Assembly: GCF_007097385.1 (NCBI RefSeq)
Contig: NZ_VJZS01000019.1
Span: forward strand, 1 to 64,000
DNA from: Flavobacterium sp. ZT3R18
Lineage (GTDB): Bacteria; Bacteroidota; Bacteroidia; Flavobacteriales; Flavobacteriaceae
DNA: 64,000 bases
Direction: 5' to 3'
The notes under the pieces: generated by a model
Seen by the model: only the letters and a program-made list of their open reading frames with translations
Told to the model about the DNA's origin: nothing
Databases searched by the model: none
Part shown: one piece after another, positions 40,971 through 51,057 of the stretch
Position numbering within the stretch: position 1 is the stretch's first letter
How the letters are laid out: each line of letters starts with the position of its first letter
Position numbers and translations under genes: made by a program

Positions 40971-43900
40971 TCAGACATTCATTTTCTGTCTTGGCAAATT
41001 AATTTCATGTTCTTGCGGATATGGAGCCCGATGTGTCATGCTGACGTCTTCCCGAATATGTTCGTGGACTTTATATTGGCTGTCTTTGGAGTTTGAATAT
41101 CGTGGATCAGGAATGAAAGGCATTTTTGCCATTTTGGTAACGGTAATTGTAGGAAAATGATAATCAACCTCGACATTACCTAAAAGCAAATAACAGCCAC
41201 CACCTTGGAAGGGATATTTCTCAAGGCTGTCGGTAAAGTGCGCCGTATCGAAATATTCCCCTTCTATGTCTATCCAAGTGCCAAAGTACATTGTTCCTCT
41301 TTTGGTAGGCACGTGTTTTCGAGAAATCAGATAAGCGAGCATTTTAATTGTTTGTTTGTGGTGTCTTAGCAAATCCTTTGCCATTACATCCCCCTTGTAT
41401 CTGGTCTTCAACAGATCGAAAGGAGAGCAGGATACAGGAAAACTTAACAGTTCTATTTCATCAAAGGCATCTTCAAAAGGGGAACGTTCCAATACAGGTA
41501 GCTTGTACTCTTTGACTGGCTCCTGAAGCAGCATCAGGTTTCGATTTTCGGGTTTGAAGTTTACCAGAATTAATCGGGCTATCACTAGTAATTGGTTTTT
41601 TGTTTTGCCGGTAAAGTGGAATGCACCGATAAAAATCAGAATCTGGATTCCTTCAATTCCTATTGGGATTCGATTGATGAAATCTTCCAATGATTTGAAT
41701 TCTCCATGTTCCTCACGTTCTGTAACTATAGCATGTGCTGTTTTAGTTTCCAATCCTTCCAGGTGCATCAAGCCTAGATAGACGTCGATACCATATACTG
41801 TAGTTTCGTATTCACTCTTATTGACACATGGATTGTGTATGGTAGCTCCAGACATTCGTGCCTCATGAACATAGACTTCGGTACGATAAAAACCACCCTG
41901 ATTATTGATTACCGCTACCATAAATTCGACGGGATAGTACACCTTCAGGTATAAGCTTTGGTAACTTTCAACTGCGTAAGATGCGGAATGTGCCTTGCAG
42001 AAAGAGTAACCAGCGAAAGATTCGATTTGTCTGTATATTTCTTCGCTCAACTTTACCGGATGTCCTTTTTGCACACAGGAGGCAAAGAAATTATCTTTCA
42101 CTTTTTGCAAAGCAGCTTTTGAACGGCCTTTGCCACTCATAGCACGGCGCAGGATGTCTCCATCAGCAGCTGGAAGTCCCCCATAATGCAAGGCAATCTT
42201 AATTACATCTTCCTGATAGACCATAATACCGTATGTTTCGCCGAGCTGTTCCTTAAAAACATCATGGAAATACTCGAACTTGTCGGGATTGTTATGTCGG
42301 AAAATATATTCTTTCATCATTCCTGATTGGGCTACACCCGGGCGGATAATTGATGAAGCTGCCACAAGTGTTTTATAGTTATCGCATTTAAGACGGCGAA
42401 GCAGTCCGCGCATGGCAGGACTTTCAATATAAAAACAGCCAATGGTTTTTCCTCGTTCTAAAAACCTATTGGCTCTGACCTCATCTTTGGATAGTGACGT
42501 ATTGCGGATGTCTACTTTAATACCACGGTTCTTTTGAATCAGCTTTACGCTATCATCAATATGTCCGATACCGCGCTGGCTTAAAATATCGAACTTTTCA
42601 AAGCCAATATCCTCAGCGATATGCATATCGAAAAGGACAATTGGAAAGCCTTTTGGCGGCATCTCCAGCACTGTGTAGTTGGTAATGGGTTCTTCCGAAA
42701 TTAATATACCACAGGAATGCATGCTTCTCTGATTCGGATATTTTTCGAGCATCATTCCGTATTGCTGTACATACTTTACTACTGAATTTTTATCATGTAA
42801 AGCCATTGGGTTTTTAGCCAGCATATCCAATTCTTCCTTTGGTAATCCAAACACTTTTCCAACCTCCCTAAATATTGATCGATACTTGAACTCTACATTG
42901 GTTCCGCAAAAAGCTACATGGTCAGCACCATAGCGATTGAAAATATACTCAAGTATGGTATCACGCTCTTTCCAGGACCAGTCAATATCAAAATCTGGTG
43001 GGCTTTTACGGTTCACATTCAGGAAGCGCTCAAAATACAAATCTAATTCTATTGGGCAAATGTCAGTAATACCAAGGCAATAACTCACGATACTGTTGGC
43101 ACCGCTTCCACGACCGATATGCAAAAATCCACAGCTATTGCTATAGCGAATAATATCCCAGGTTATTAAAAAATAGCCACTGAATTCCAATTCATGAATT
43201 ACTTTCAATTCCTTCTCAACACGTGCTTTTGCCTGAACATTATTAGACCCATATCTCCAAACTAGTCCTTGGTTTGCAAGACTTGTAAGCAAAGCCATAT
43301 CGCTCTTTCGATTATTGGTATAAAACTTTTTATTTTTTGGAGTTTTGAAATCGAATTCGAAGTTACATTCCTGAATTATCTTTTCGGTGTTTGCTACTAT
43401 CTCTGGGTACTCGTTATATTTTAAAAGAAGCTCTTCTAAAGGGAGCATCACTTCAGAAGTTTTACAGTAATCATCTTCAGTAAGTTTGGATAAAATAACA
43501 TTAGTATCGATAGCCCTCAGGATCTTATGCAGATTGAATTCCTTTTTTGTGCGGAATGTTACGGGTTGCAGGATGACCATTTTGCTTTGTTTATTTTTCC
43601 ATTCCTGTAGATATAATTTAGGAAGCTGTTCCGGACGAATACCAATATATTCGTTTTCTTTCAAAACCGTAGGTACATTTTCAAATGGATAAATTATAAA
43701 AACAGCATTAAATCCTGGTGCTTCCAAAGGCAAAGCTGAATTCTCAAAATTATGTTTGGTCAGAAATCGGTTCATTTCTGCAAGACCTTTAGCATTTTTG
43801 GCAAGTCCTATATAACGCAACTTATGATTGCATCGAAATTCCAGACCAACCAATGGTTTTATCCCAACCTCATTGCATGCTTTTATGAAATCATAAATAC

Positions 43901-44027
43901 CAGTAACCGTGTTGATGTCTGTTAATGCTATAGCCTTCACGTTAGATGCAATAGCTTGTTGTACCAAGTCCATCAGCGGGATAGTGCCGTAGCGCAGGGA
44001 ATGAAAGGAATGACAGTTGAGGTACAT
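40971..44027 (-). CDS. DNA polymerase III alpha subunit-like, short DnaE of a mutagenesis cassette
   Basis: A 1018-residue C-family polymerase. The N-terminal PHP domain (CHSFHSLRYG, ALTDINTVTG) has Ile where the usual TDH has His, so its metal site is probably degenerate. The polymerase site PDFDIDW is at 344-350 with the catalytic aspartates, and IGRGSGANSIVSYCLGIT is upstream; finger and helix-hairpin-helix (GIEGIQILIFIGAF) and OB-fold parts follow. At about 1020 residues it is shorter than replicative Bacteroidota DnaE (about 1450) and resembles DnaE2/ImuC error-prone polymerases. It follows the Y-family polymerase by 6 bp, in one operon. Replicative DnaE should be encoded elsewhere. Confidence 0.9.
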   Translation of the reverse strand: MYLNCHSFHSLRYGTIPLMDLVQQAIASNVKAIALTDINTVTGIYDFIKACNEVGIKPLVGLEFRCNHKLRYIGLAKNAKGLAEMNRFLTKHNFENSALPLEAPGFNAVFIIYPFENVPTVLKENEYIGIRPEQLPKLYLQEWKNKQSKMVILQPVTFRTKKEFNLHKILRAIDTNVILSKLTEDDYCKTSEVMLPLEELLLKYNEYPEIVANTEKIIQECNFEFDFKTPKNKKFYTNNRKSDMALLTSLANQGLVWRYGSNNVQAKARVEKELKVIHELEFSGYFLITWDIIRYSNSCGFLHIGRGSGANSIVSYCLGITDICPIELDLYFERFLNVNRKSPPDFDIDWSWKERDTILEYIFNRYGADHVAFCGTNVEFKYRSIFREVGKVFGLPKEELDMLAKNPMALHDKNSVVKYVQQYGMMLEKYPNQRSMHSCGILISEEPITNYTVLEMPPKGFPIVLFDMHIAEDIGFEKFDILSQRGIGHIDDSVKLIQKNRGIKVDIRNTSLSKDEVRANRFLERGKTIGCFYIESPAMRGLLRRLKCDNYKTLVAASSIIRPGVAQSGMMKEYIFRHNNPDKFEYFHDVFKEQLGETYGIMVYQEDVIKIALHYGGLPAADGDILRRAMSGKGRSKAALQKVKDNFFASCVQKGHPVKLSEEIYRQIESFAGYSFCKAHSASYAVESYQSLYLKVYYPVEFMVAVINNQGGFYRTEVYVHEARMSGATIHNPCVNKSEYETTVYGIDVYLGLMHLEGLETKTAHAIVTEREEHGEFKSLEDFINRIPIGIEGIQILIFIGAFHFTGKTKNQLLVIARLILVNFKPENRNLMLLQEPVKEYKLPVLERSPFEDAFDEIELLSFPVSCSPFDLLKTRYKGDVMAKDLLRHHKQTIKMLAYLISRKHVPTKRGTMYFGTWIDIEGEYFDTAHFTDSLEKYPFQGGGCYLLLGNVEVDYHFPTITVTKMAKMPFIPDPRYSNSKDSQYKVHEHIREDVSMTHRAPYPQEHEINLPRQKMNV

Positions 44028-44033
44028 GGTAGA

Positions 44034-45215
44034 TTAGAATTTACGTTTTAAAATTTCGGCTTTGTTATTGGGCTTGAAGGTTGCGCCAGCGCATCGCATG
44101 ACAGCATCAAAGCCATAACGACTCTTCATTTTATCCATCGCTTGGTATAATGATAACATTTCCTCTGTGTCTTCAAACATATTTATTTGGTATGTGCCTC
44201 TGACGAGTCCGCTAAAACGAATTCCGATTAACCGCAGGCGCATGCGACGCTGGTATAATTTATCAAATAAATCGGTAATACTTTTAGTCAGGATGTGATC
44301 GGCTGATGTATATTGTATCCGGCATTGCTTGGTTTCCGTATCGAAATTAGAGTACCGTATCTTTATGACTACCGTTGAGGTGAGCCATTCTTCGGAACGT
44401 AATTGAAAAGCCAGTTTTTCCACCATCCCAACCAGTATTGATTTCAGTTTTTGGATATCGATCGTATCCTGTACAAAAGTATGTTCTGTTGAAATTGATT
44501 TGCGTTCCGTGTAGGGCTCAACGGGATTGTTATCAATGCCGTTCGCTTTTTTCCATATCTCAATACCATTTTTACCAATCATTCGTTGCAGCACTTCGGC
44601 TGGCATTTCAGAGAGTGTCTGAATGGTACGGATACCAATTCTTGACAATAATTGAAACGTTACATCACCCACCATAGGGATTTTTTGAATGGACAGCGGA
44701 TTTAAGAATGGCTTTACCATATCTTGGGATATTTCCAAATTTCCTCTTGGTTTTCCCTCCCCAGTTGCAATTTTAGAAACGGTTTTGTTTACTGATAATG
44801 CGAAACTGATCGGTAATCCAGTTTCATTGATAACCGATTGTGCCAGCTCATTGGTCCATTTATAGCCTCCGTAAAATTTATCCATGCCGGTAATATCGAG
44901 ATAGAATTCATCGATACTGGCTTTTTCCATTATTGGGGCTTTCTCTTCGATAACTTGAGTAACATCATGGGATAACTTAGAGTACAATTCCATATCGCCT
45001 TTTATCACTTTTGCCTGTGGACAAAGTCTAAGCGCCATTTTAATTGGCATCGCTGAACGAACGCCGAATGTTCGGGCCTCATAAGAACAGGAAGCAACTA
45101 CGCCACGATCTCCACCGCCAATAATCAGCGGTATTCCTTCTAGTTTTGAGTTTCCTAATCTTTCGCAGGACACAAAAAACGTATCCAAATCCATATGTAC
45201 AATTGCTCTTTCCAT
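44034..45215 (-). CDS. dinB: Y-family DNA polymerase (DinB/Pol IV-like)
   Basis: A 393-residue protein (start at 45215, MERAIVHMDLDTFF; an ATG two codons upstream is also possible). Catalytic residues: the MDLDTFF motif with Asp, and SIDEFYLDITG with Asp/Glu. Helix-hairpin-helix parts follow (LNPLSIQKIPMVGDVTFQLL; RIGIRTIQTL), then a little-finger domain (VRGTYQINMF). These enzymes bypass damaged bases. It is divergent from the S24 repressor gene across 87 bp and followed by the DnaE-like gene 6 bp later, matching a damage-induced mutagenesis operon. Confidence 0.93.
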   Translation of the reverse strand: MERAIVHMDLDTFFVSCERLGNSKLEGIPLIIGGGDRGVVASCSYEARTFGVRSAMPIKMALRLCPQAKVIKGDMELYSKLSHDVTQVIEEKAPIMEKASIDEFYLDITGMDKFYGGYKWTNELAQSVINETGLPISFALSVNKTVSKIATGEGKPRGNLEISQDMVKPFLNPLSIQKIPMVGDVTFQLLSRIGIRTIQTLSEMPAEVLQRMIGKNGIEIWKKANGIDNNPVEPYTERKSISTEHTFVQDTIDIQKLKSILVGMVEKLAFQLRSEEWLTSTVVIKIRYSNFDTETKQCRIQYTSADHILTKSITDLFDKLYQRRMRLRLIGIRFSGLVRGTYQINMFEDTEEMLSLYQAMDKMKSRYGFDAVMRCAGATFKPNNKAEILKRKF

Positions 45216-45243
45216 AGTCATCCCATTTTATACACTACAAAAT

Positions 45244-45294
45244 TAGTACAGGTTGTAACAAAAATACTTATATTTGCTGTTACAAATTGTAACA
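45244..45294. promoter_or_regulatory. Operator pair and promoter between the S24 repressor and the polymerase operon
   Basis: TGTTACAAATTGTAACA at 45278-45294 is a perfect 8-bp palindrome with one central base. A second, imperfect copy (TAGTACAGGTTGTAACA) lies at 45244-45260, 34 bp away. TATATTTG at 45269-45276, matching the Bacteroidota -7 box of the repressor gene, lies between them. Repressor binding here would control both divergent units. Confidence 0.75.
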
Positions 45295-45302
45295 AAATTA
45301 AC

Positions 45303-46067
45303 ATGTCTTTATTTTCAGACAACATCAGGAGCCTTAGGGTTAATAAGAAAATTTCGCAGGAAAAACTTGCCGAATCGATTGGTATCACTAGAGGTCGGTA
45401 TGTCAAATATGAAGACGGGAGCTCTGAAGCGCCGTATGAAATACTGAAGAAAATAGCGCATTATTATCACATCAGTATTGACCTGTTGCTTTCTGTGGAT
45501 GTACGGAAAATTCCGATGGATGATTTGTTGAAATTGGAAAATAACAGATTAGTACTACCGATCACTGTTGATGCAGCCGGGGAGAATTTTATTGAAGTCG
45601 TTACACAAAAAGTTAAGGCTGGCTACTTAAATGGTTATGCCGATCCAGAATATATTGAAAGCTTGCAACATATTTCCCTGCCATTTTTGGGTCCGGGAAA
45701 GCACAGGGGGTTTCCGGTTGAAGGAGATTCGATGCCACCACACGAGGACGGTTCAATTATAGTCGGGCGTTATATTGAAAAGTTAGGAGACGTGAAAGAT
45801 GGCAGGACTTATATACTGATAACCAAAAGCGAAGGTATGGTGTATAAGCGATTGAACAAAAATAAAAAAAATGCACTGGTTGTAGAATCAGACAATAGTT
45901 TTTATCCAATTTATGAAGTCAAGGTTTCTGATATTCTCGAAATTTGGGAGTACGAGTGTAATATCGGTAGGAGCGACAGAAAACAAGAAATGGATGAAGT
46001 TGTAAGTGTGAAAGATATGTTTTTGGAGCTGAAAAGGGATATTAACGATTTGAAAATTAAGCATTAA
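45303..46067 (+). CDS. XRE/S24 self-cleaving repressor (LexA/CI-like)
   Basis: A 254-residue protein starting at the ATG at 45303; a longer frame from 45195 would run through the operators and the polymerase start and is rejected. Residues 6-65 form an XRE helix-turn-helix (RVNKKISQEKLAESIGITRG). The C-terminal S24 peptidase has Ser143 (VEGDSMPPHEDG) and Lys182 (GMVYKRL). Ala106-Gly107 in KVKAGYLN lies 36 residues before the serine, as do cleavage sites in CI/UmuD-type proteins. Divergent from the Y-polymerase/DnaE operon, it is expected to repress it until DNA damage triggers self-cleavage. The stop codon lies inside the left end of the IS element. Confidence 0.9.
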   Translation: MSLFSDNIRSLRVNKKISQEKLAESIGITRGRYVKYEDGSSEAPYEILKKIAHYYHISIDLLLSVDVRKIPMDDLLKLENNRLVLPITVDAAGENFIEVVTQKVKAGYLNGYADPEYIESLQHISLPFLGPGKHRGFPVEGDSMPPHEDGSIIVGRYIEKLGDVKDGRTYILITKSEGMVYKRLNKNKKNALVVESDNSFYPIYEVKVSDILEIWEYECNIGRSDRKQEMDEVVSVKDMFLELKRDINDLKIKH

Positions 46068-48187
46068 CCCAACTTGCAGATTTAGACGCGTCTAAAAGTT
46101 AAAATTATGTTAAATACAAGTTGTTAGTAGCTATAAAAGGTGTAAAATGAATCTTTTTTAGTTTTTTTTCATTCAAACACAGCTTTTTTTAGGTAAAATA
46201 CGATTTGTAGTCCTCAGTAACTATTGTAGGATTTGTGGTAGTTTTGCAACTTTGTGAAATGTATTTCAAAGCCTCATGTCGCAATAATCCACAAACTCAA
46301 AAAGTGGAATCCTACTACCGATTGGTAGAAAGCTATCGTGATGCCAATAACTACATCAGACACAGAACCATTGTAACGGCTGGATTTATTGATCATTTTT
46401 CTGCCGATGAATTGATTTTATTCAAAAAAACATCACTGATCGTATCAATGGCAAGCCTATTTTATTGGTTCAAGACTCCGATGCACATCTTTTAGAATTC
46501 GCTGATGAGTTGTATTATAAAGCTCTGAAAGGCGGAAAGGTTGATTCTAAAATTGACCCTGAAAGAGACATGGCTCATGTTGATTTGAACACTTTTAAAC
46601 ATTTAAATGCAAAAGAGTTGGGAGCAGAATGGTTGGGTTTTCAAGCTTTGAAACAGATCAAAATTGACAGCTTTTTGATGGAACAAAAATGGTCGGATGA
46701 GAAACTTCAATTGGCGATGACGCAAATTATTTCTCGTGCCGTTTTTCCAGCAAGCGAAAACAAAACCAGCAAATGGATAATCGAAAACTCATCTATTTGC
46801 CAGCTTACAGGCTATCCGATTGAGAAAATCACAAAAGACAAATTGTATTGAAGTGCTTTGGATTTGTATGCCATAAAAGACTATTTGGAACAATTTTTAT
46901 CTAAAAAAACCGACGAATTATTTGATATTCAGGACACTATTTATCTCTACGACTTGACTAACACTTATTTTGAGGGTCAGAAACGAAATAGCGATTTAGC
47001 TCAATTTGGTCGTAGTTAAGAAAAAAGAACCGATGCCAAATTGGTGGTTCTTGCTGTGGTGGTCAACTTGGAAGGTTTTCTGAAATATTTGAATATTTAC
47101 CAGGGCAATATGGCCGATTGTAAAACGCTTTTGGACATGATTGACAACCTGAAAGTCGGCAGTGGTTTGGTCAATAAAAAGTCGCTAATTGTCTTTGATG
47201 CAGGTATTGCCACTCAAGAAAACTTGGATATGGTAGTGGCAAAAGGCTACGATTATGTTTACGTAAACAGAACTAAATCAAAAAAATATGATTTAAAAAA
47301 TGAAATTCCAACGATAATTTATGATTCTAAAAATCAAAAAACAGCCATCAATCAGATTGAATTACAGGCAAAAAAACAAGAAACTATCCAGCACGATTTT
47401 TGTATATACAAAGTCAAAAGCGACTTCAAGGCAATGAAAGAGCGTTCGATGAATGTAAAATTCAAAGAACGTTTTGAGCTTGAATTGCAAAAATTAGCCA
47501 AGGGGATTACCCTAAAATCAGGCATCAAAATCCAAGAAAAAGTACAACAAAAAATAGGTCGAATTAAAGAAAAATATCCATCCATAGCTCCGCATTTTAC
47601 TATTAATCGCACCCCAGACCAAAACAAAATAAACATTATCAGTATTGATTGGCAAGCCAATGAAACCGCCATAAAAAAGGAAAAAGAACAAGGAATATAC
47701 TTTTTAAAAACCTCCTTAAAAGACAAAGACGAGACTACAATTTGGAAAATATACAACGCCTTACGTGAGGTGGAAAGCACTTTTAGAACTCTCAAAACCG
47801 ATTTGGATTTGAGACCAGTTTATCACAAAAACGACAACGCAACTATGGCTCATTTGCATTTGGGACTTTTGGGCTATTGGATCGTAAACACAATTAGACA
47901 CCAACTAAAAACAAAAAAAATAAACCACGATTGGAAAGAGATTTTGAGAATATCGAGCACTCAAAAACTCGTTACAACTTCGATTGTCGATGACCAAGAA
48001 AACACGATTATCATAAAAAAATGCTCTGAACCCAACTCCAAATTACAAGAAATCTATCAGGCTTTGAAATACAAATCAAGACCCTTTAGGATGAAAAAAT
48101 TTGTAGTCCCCAAACCAGAACATATAAAACACACAATTCAGAAAACAGGGCACTTCACGAGTTAATTCCTGCAAGTTGGGTTGATGC
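46061..48187 (+). mobile_element. IS4/IS1634-like insertion sequence, inactive
   Basis: The element of about 2.1 kb is bounded by 19-bp inverted repeats with one mismatch: GCATTAACCCAACTTGCAG (46061-46079) and CTGCAAGTTGGGTTGATGC (48169-48187). The inner 14 bp are perfect. It holds one transposase gene broken at three places. The exact outer edge and target duplication cannot be fixed from one copy. The left end contains the last codon and stop of the S24 repressor gene. Confidence 0.8.
46259..48165 (+). pseudogene. IS1634-like transposase with a frameshift and two nonsense codons
   Basis: The N-terminal part starts at the ATG at 46259 (MYFKASCRNNPQTQKVESYY). Near the A-run at about 46425-46431 a +1/-1 shift changes the frame: the sense continuation is KNITDRINGKPILLVQDSDAH. 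Later, in one frame, TGA at 46849-46851 interrupts KDKLY-SALDLY, and TAA at 47017-47019 interrupts QFGRS-EKRTDAK. The remaining parts, including YLYDLTNTYFEG (DDE Asp region), FDAGIATQENL and REVESTFRTLKTDLDLRPVY (catalytic Glu region), are well preserved, so decay is recent. As it stands no active protein can be made. Confidence 0.85.
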
Positions 48188-48223
48188 TGTAACTGTAAGA
48201 ATTGTATTTGGTGTTTTTGGGGC

Positions 48224-48255
48224 AAAAAAAATCCGATACTTTTGGTATCGGATTT
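48224..48255 (-). terminator. Terminator downstream of the di-heme gene
   Basis: On the minus strand AAATCCGATAC pairs with GTATCGGATTT, and is followed by a T-run. It is about 155 bp past the stop codon. Confidence 0.7.
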
Positions 48256-48410
48256 AAAGGGAATCTGTATTGAATAAAATTAGGATCAGTAATTGGAGTG
48301 GAAAACCTTTTTTAGATGGAATCCTGCATGTAAATTATTGGAAGGTAAATCGAGTTTATTAAAAAAAAAACAAGTAATTACTGAGTTTAGTATTAAGAAA
48401 TTGGTACAAT

Positions 48411-49814
48411 TTATAATGAATTAATAAACTCTAAAAGTTCGCTTCGTTCTATTGCAGTCAATTTTTTGAATTTATCCTTAGCTGATTTAGCTTCTCCACC
48501 ATGCCATAAAATCGCTTCGGTAACGTTTTTGGCTCTACCGTCATGCATTAAATTAGTATGATTATTGACCGTTTCGATTAACCCAATTCCCCACAAAGGT
48601 TGTGTTCTCCATTCTGTACCTGTGGCTTTAAAATCGGGAGTATTGTCTGCTAAATCAGTTCCCATATCATGTAATAACAAATCAGTATAGGGACGGATCG
48701 TTTGGTTTCTCAAAGCTGCAATAGAATGATTACTTCCTGTTTGTATTTTTGGGATGTGACAATTAACACAACCTATAGTTTTAAATGTTTTTTTTCCTTT
48801 TAATACATTTTGCTCTGCATAATTTCTTCTTGCGGGAACGGCTAGTGTACTAGAATACAACACTACTCTCTCAAAATTTAAATCCGATATCTCTGGAGTT
48901 CCTCCATTAGCAATAGCGGTAAGATCTACGCCAAATGGTGCATTTTCGTTTGGAAACAAACTCGTAGTGATTCCCATATCTCCCAGAAAAGCGCCCGCAA
49001 CTTGCTGACGTACGCTAGGCTGATTGGCTTTCCAACCAAAGCGCCCTATCTTTTTCGAGTTGGATGCTACATCATGTACGTAATTTACTTTTCCTGAAAT
49101 ACCGTCTTTATTGGTGTCGTTTTCATCTGCAAAACCAAGTAATGTACTTTCTGGAATAGCTTCTAATAATCCCATTCCTATCATCTGATTGGCAACTCTT
49201 GGAGAAACTTGAAGATTACTGGCTAATGGACCATGCCCCAAAGTATTAATTTGATACGATGGTTTTTGCAAAACAACAGTAGTTCCATCTGCGAAAGTCT
49301 CAGTTATGGATTGGTAAATAATAGAAATTTTGCCCTCAATAGTTTGACCAAGAACGGCACCGTCTTGTAATTGTCCTCCATAAATAGGATCAGGAAGATT
49401 CCCTCCGTTACCGTCAATACCAGGAATACTCAATCGTAGCAACAAACCATGACCAGTTTCTCCAGCTACCAAAGGTGCTCTTCCTCGACCGTCTTTAAAA
49501 TGACAACTCGAACAGGAAATAGCATTAAAAAAAGGTCCTACACCGTCTCTTGCAGTAGTAGAAGCAGGAGCCGTTACCCAATTTTGTCTAAAAAAAGAAT
49601 TTCCAATACCAAAATCCGATTGCTCATCGAAAGATAAATTAGGAGCAAAGAAGCCAAAAGCCTCCTCTGATTTATTAAAAACTGTTGTTTCTCCACCTGA
49701 AAATTGTTCGCCTTCTTCCGCAGTTAGAGGGATATATTCTTCCGCATCATTTTTACTGCAACTCAAAAAGAGAACACCAACCAAAACGACTAATACTTTT
49801 TTATAATTTTTCAT
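48411..49814 (-). CDS. Di-haem oxidoreductase (thiol oxidoreductase-like) lipoprotein
   Basis: A 467-residue lipoprotein (LVGVLFLSC, Cys19). Two c-type haem sites are visible: CSSCH at 101-105 and CVNCH at 349-353. The surrounding sequence (DGVGPFFNAISCSSCHFKDGRG; TIGCVNCHIPKIQTG; LHDMGTDLADNTPDFKATGTEWRTQPLWGIGL) is typical of the di-haem 'DHOR' family, related to MauG/CcpA peroxidases. It often occurs next to imelysin genes, as here, where the imelysin gene precedes it by 64 bp. A weak terminator lies between, so part of its expression may come from readthrough. Confidence 0.88.
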   Translation of the reverse strand: MKNYKKVLVVLVGVLFLSCSKNDAEEYIPLTAEEGEQFSGGETTVFNKSEEAFGFFAPNLSFDEQSDFGIGNSFFRQNWVTAPASTTARDGVGPFFNAISCSSCHFKDGRGRAPLVAGETGHGLLLRLSIPGIDGNGGNLPDPIYGGQLQDGAVLGQTIEGKISIIYQSITETFADGTTVVLQKPSYQINTLGHGPLASNLQVSPRVANQMIGMGLLEAIPESTLLGFADENDTNKDGISGKVNYVHDVASNSKKIGRFGWKANQPSVRQQVAGAFLGDMGITTSLFPNENAPFGVDLTAIANGGTPEISDLNFERVVLYSSTLAVPARRNYAEQNVLKGKKTFKTIGCVNCHIPKIQTGSNHSIAALRNQTIRPYTDLLLHDMGTDLADNTPDFKATGTEWRTQPLWGIGLIETVNNHTNLMHDGRAKNVTEAILWHGGEAKSAKDKFKKLTAIERSELLEFINSL

Positions 49815-49824
49815 TTTTAAACAG

Positions 49825-49855
49825 AAAAAAGTGTCCTCATAATAAGAACACTTTA
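49825..49855 (-). terminator. Attenuator-like hairpin between imelysin and di-haem genes
   Basis: AAAGTGTTC and GGACACTTT pair on the minus strand with a following T-run; it may reduce readthrough into the di-haem gene. Confidence 0.6.
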
Positions 49856-49878
49856 GTTATACTTTATTTTGAAGCTTT

Positions 49879-51051
49879 CTAGCTATTTACAATAACACCT
49901 ATTTTTACAGCTCCAGCTAATAGATTAGCTCCGAACGTTTTTAATTCAGTAGCTGCCGCAGTTACTTTTTTACCTTCTACAGACTCTTTACCACCTGAAA
50001 TGGCTAAATCAAAAGGAGCAAGAATAGCAGTCATTTTTGTTAAACAAGAATTAATAGATACATCAGTAGTATTATATATTTCAGTGTTGGCTTGTTTTAC
50101 CAAATCCTCTAGTGAAGCACCGTCAACACTACCATAATTCCCTTTATAAATATTGATAACACTTTGTAGATTTAAAGCAATATCTCTATGTGTATTGTCA
50201 CTAAAACAAGAATGCTCATCTTCTTGATCTGCATTTCCAACAGCAACTTCCATACGCTCTACTGGTAATTCAGCAGACACTAATGACGTGATCCCCAGGT
50301 ATATATTTTTTATAGCATCGTCTTCTTTCAACGCTAAAAAAGTAGCTCTATAAGACCCACCCTCTTTCCATTGGTTCACTACTTGTAATAAATGGTCTGT
50401 CAATAAATCAGCACATACATTTAAATAAGTAGCTCTTCTTTCTTGATTAGTAGCAGTACCTCCAGTTTTTAAATAATCAGTATAAGGTCGTTGCCCAGAC
50501 TTGTTTGCCGATGGCGTCGTTAAATCCTGACCCCAAAGTAAGAACTCTATAGCATGATATCCCACACTAACATTCGTTTCTTCTGTTCCAGGAGTATTTA
50601 GAACTAATAAAGAAGCTTTGTCTATTGTTGGATAAAGTTTTGGGTTATTTATAATTCCTGATGTTGAAGCTCCCGCCGTATAATCAATATAATTTTCGTC
50701 TAAAGGCCAAGAATTGATGTACCCTTCTGGTCCTTTTAATTCCTCATTATCTATTGGTCCGTTTGCAAAACGAAACCCTTCTGTTGTACCATAACTTTCT
50801 CTTGAATTTTTCCAAGCTGTTTTGGCAGCTGTAAAGTTAGCCTCTGTTGGTGTTGTGGTAAATGTAGTGATCGCTGTTTTTAAAACTACCGCATCATCAT
50901 AAGCTTTTTTATAATTGGCGTAAGCGATATTGGCGTAATTTTCTATAACTTGTTTTTTGGTAACCTTCGAGTTTTTATCATCATTATTACAAGATGCAAC
51001 TACAAATACGGCAAGTAAAAGAAAACATAACGTCTGAACTATTTTTTTCAT
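49879..51051 (-). CDS. Imelysin family lipoprotein (IrpA/EfeO-like), HxxE type
   Basis: A 390-residue lipoprotein (FLLLAVFVVASC, Cys21). The imelysin signature GxHxxE is GYHAIEFLLWGQ at 164-175 (His166, Glu169), preceded by DYTAGASTSGIINN. The fold is a double helical bundle that binds iron or haem in other members and supports uptake. The promoter carries two copies of the palindromic box seen at the other two iron-related units in the window. It is followed by the di-haem oxidoreductase gene. Confidence 0.92.
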   Translation of the reverse strand: MKKIVQTLCFLLLAVFVVASCNNDDKNSKVTKKQVIENYANIAYANYKKAYDDAVVLKTAITTFTTTPTEANFTAAKTAWKNSRESYGTTEGFRFANGPIDNEELKGPEGYINSWPLDENYIDYTAGASTSGIINNPKLYPTIDKASLLVLNTPGTEETNVSVGYHAIEFLLWGQDLTTPSANKSGQRPYTDYLKTGGTATNQERRATYLNVCADLLTDHLLQVVNQWKEGGSYRATFLALKEDDAIKNIYLGITSLVSAELPVERMEVAVGNADQEDEHSCFSDNTHRDIALNLQSVINIYKGNYGSVDGASLEDLVKQANTEIYNTTDVSINSCLTKMTAILAPFDLAISGGKESVEGKKVTAAATELKTFGANLLAGAVKIGVIVNS

Positions 51052-51057
51052 AAAGTG

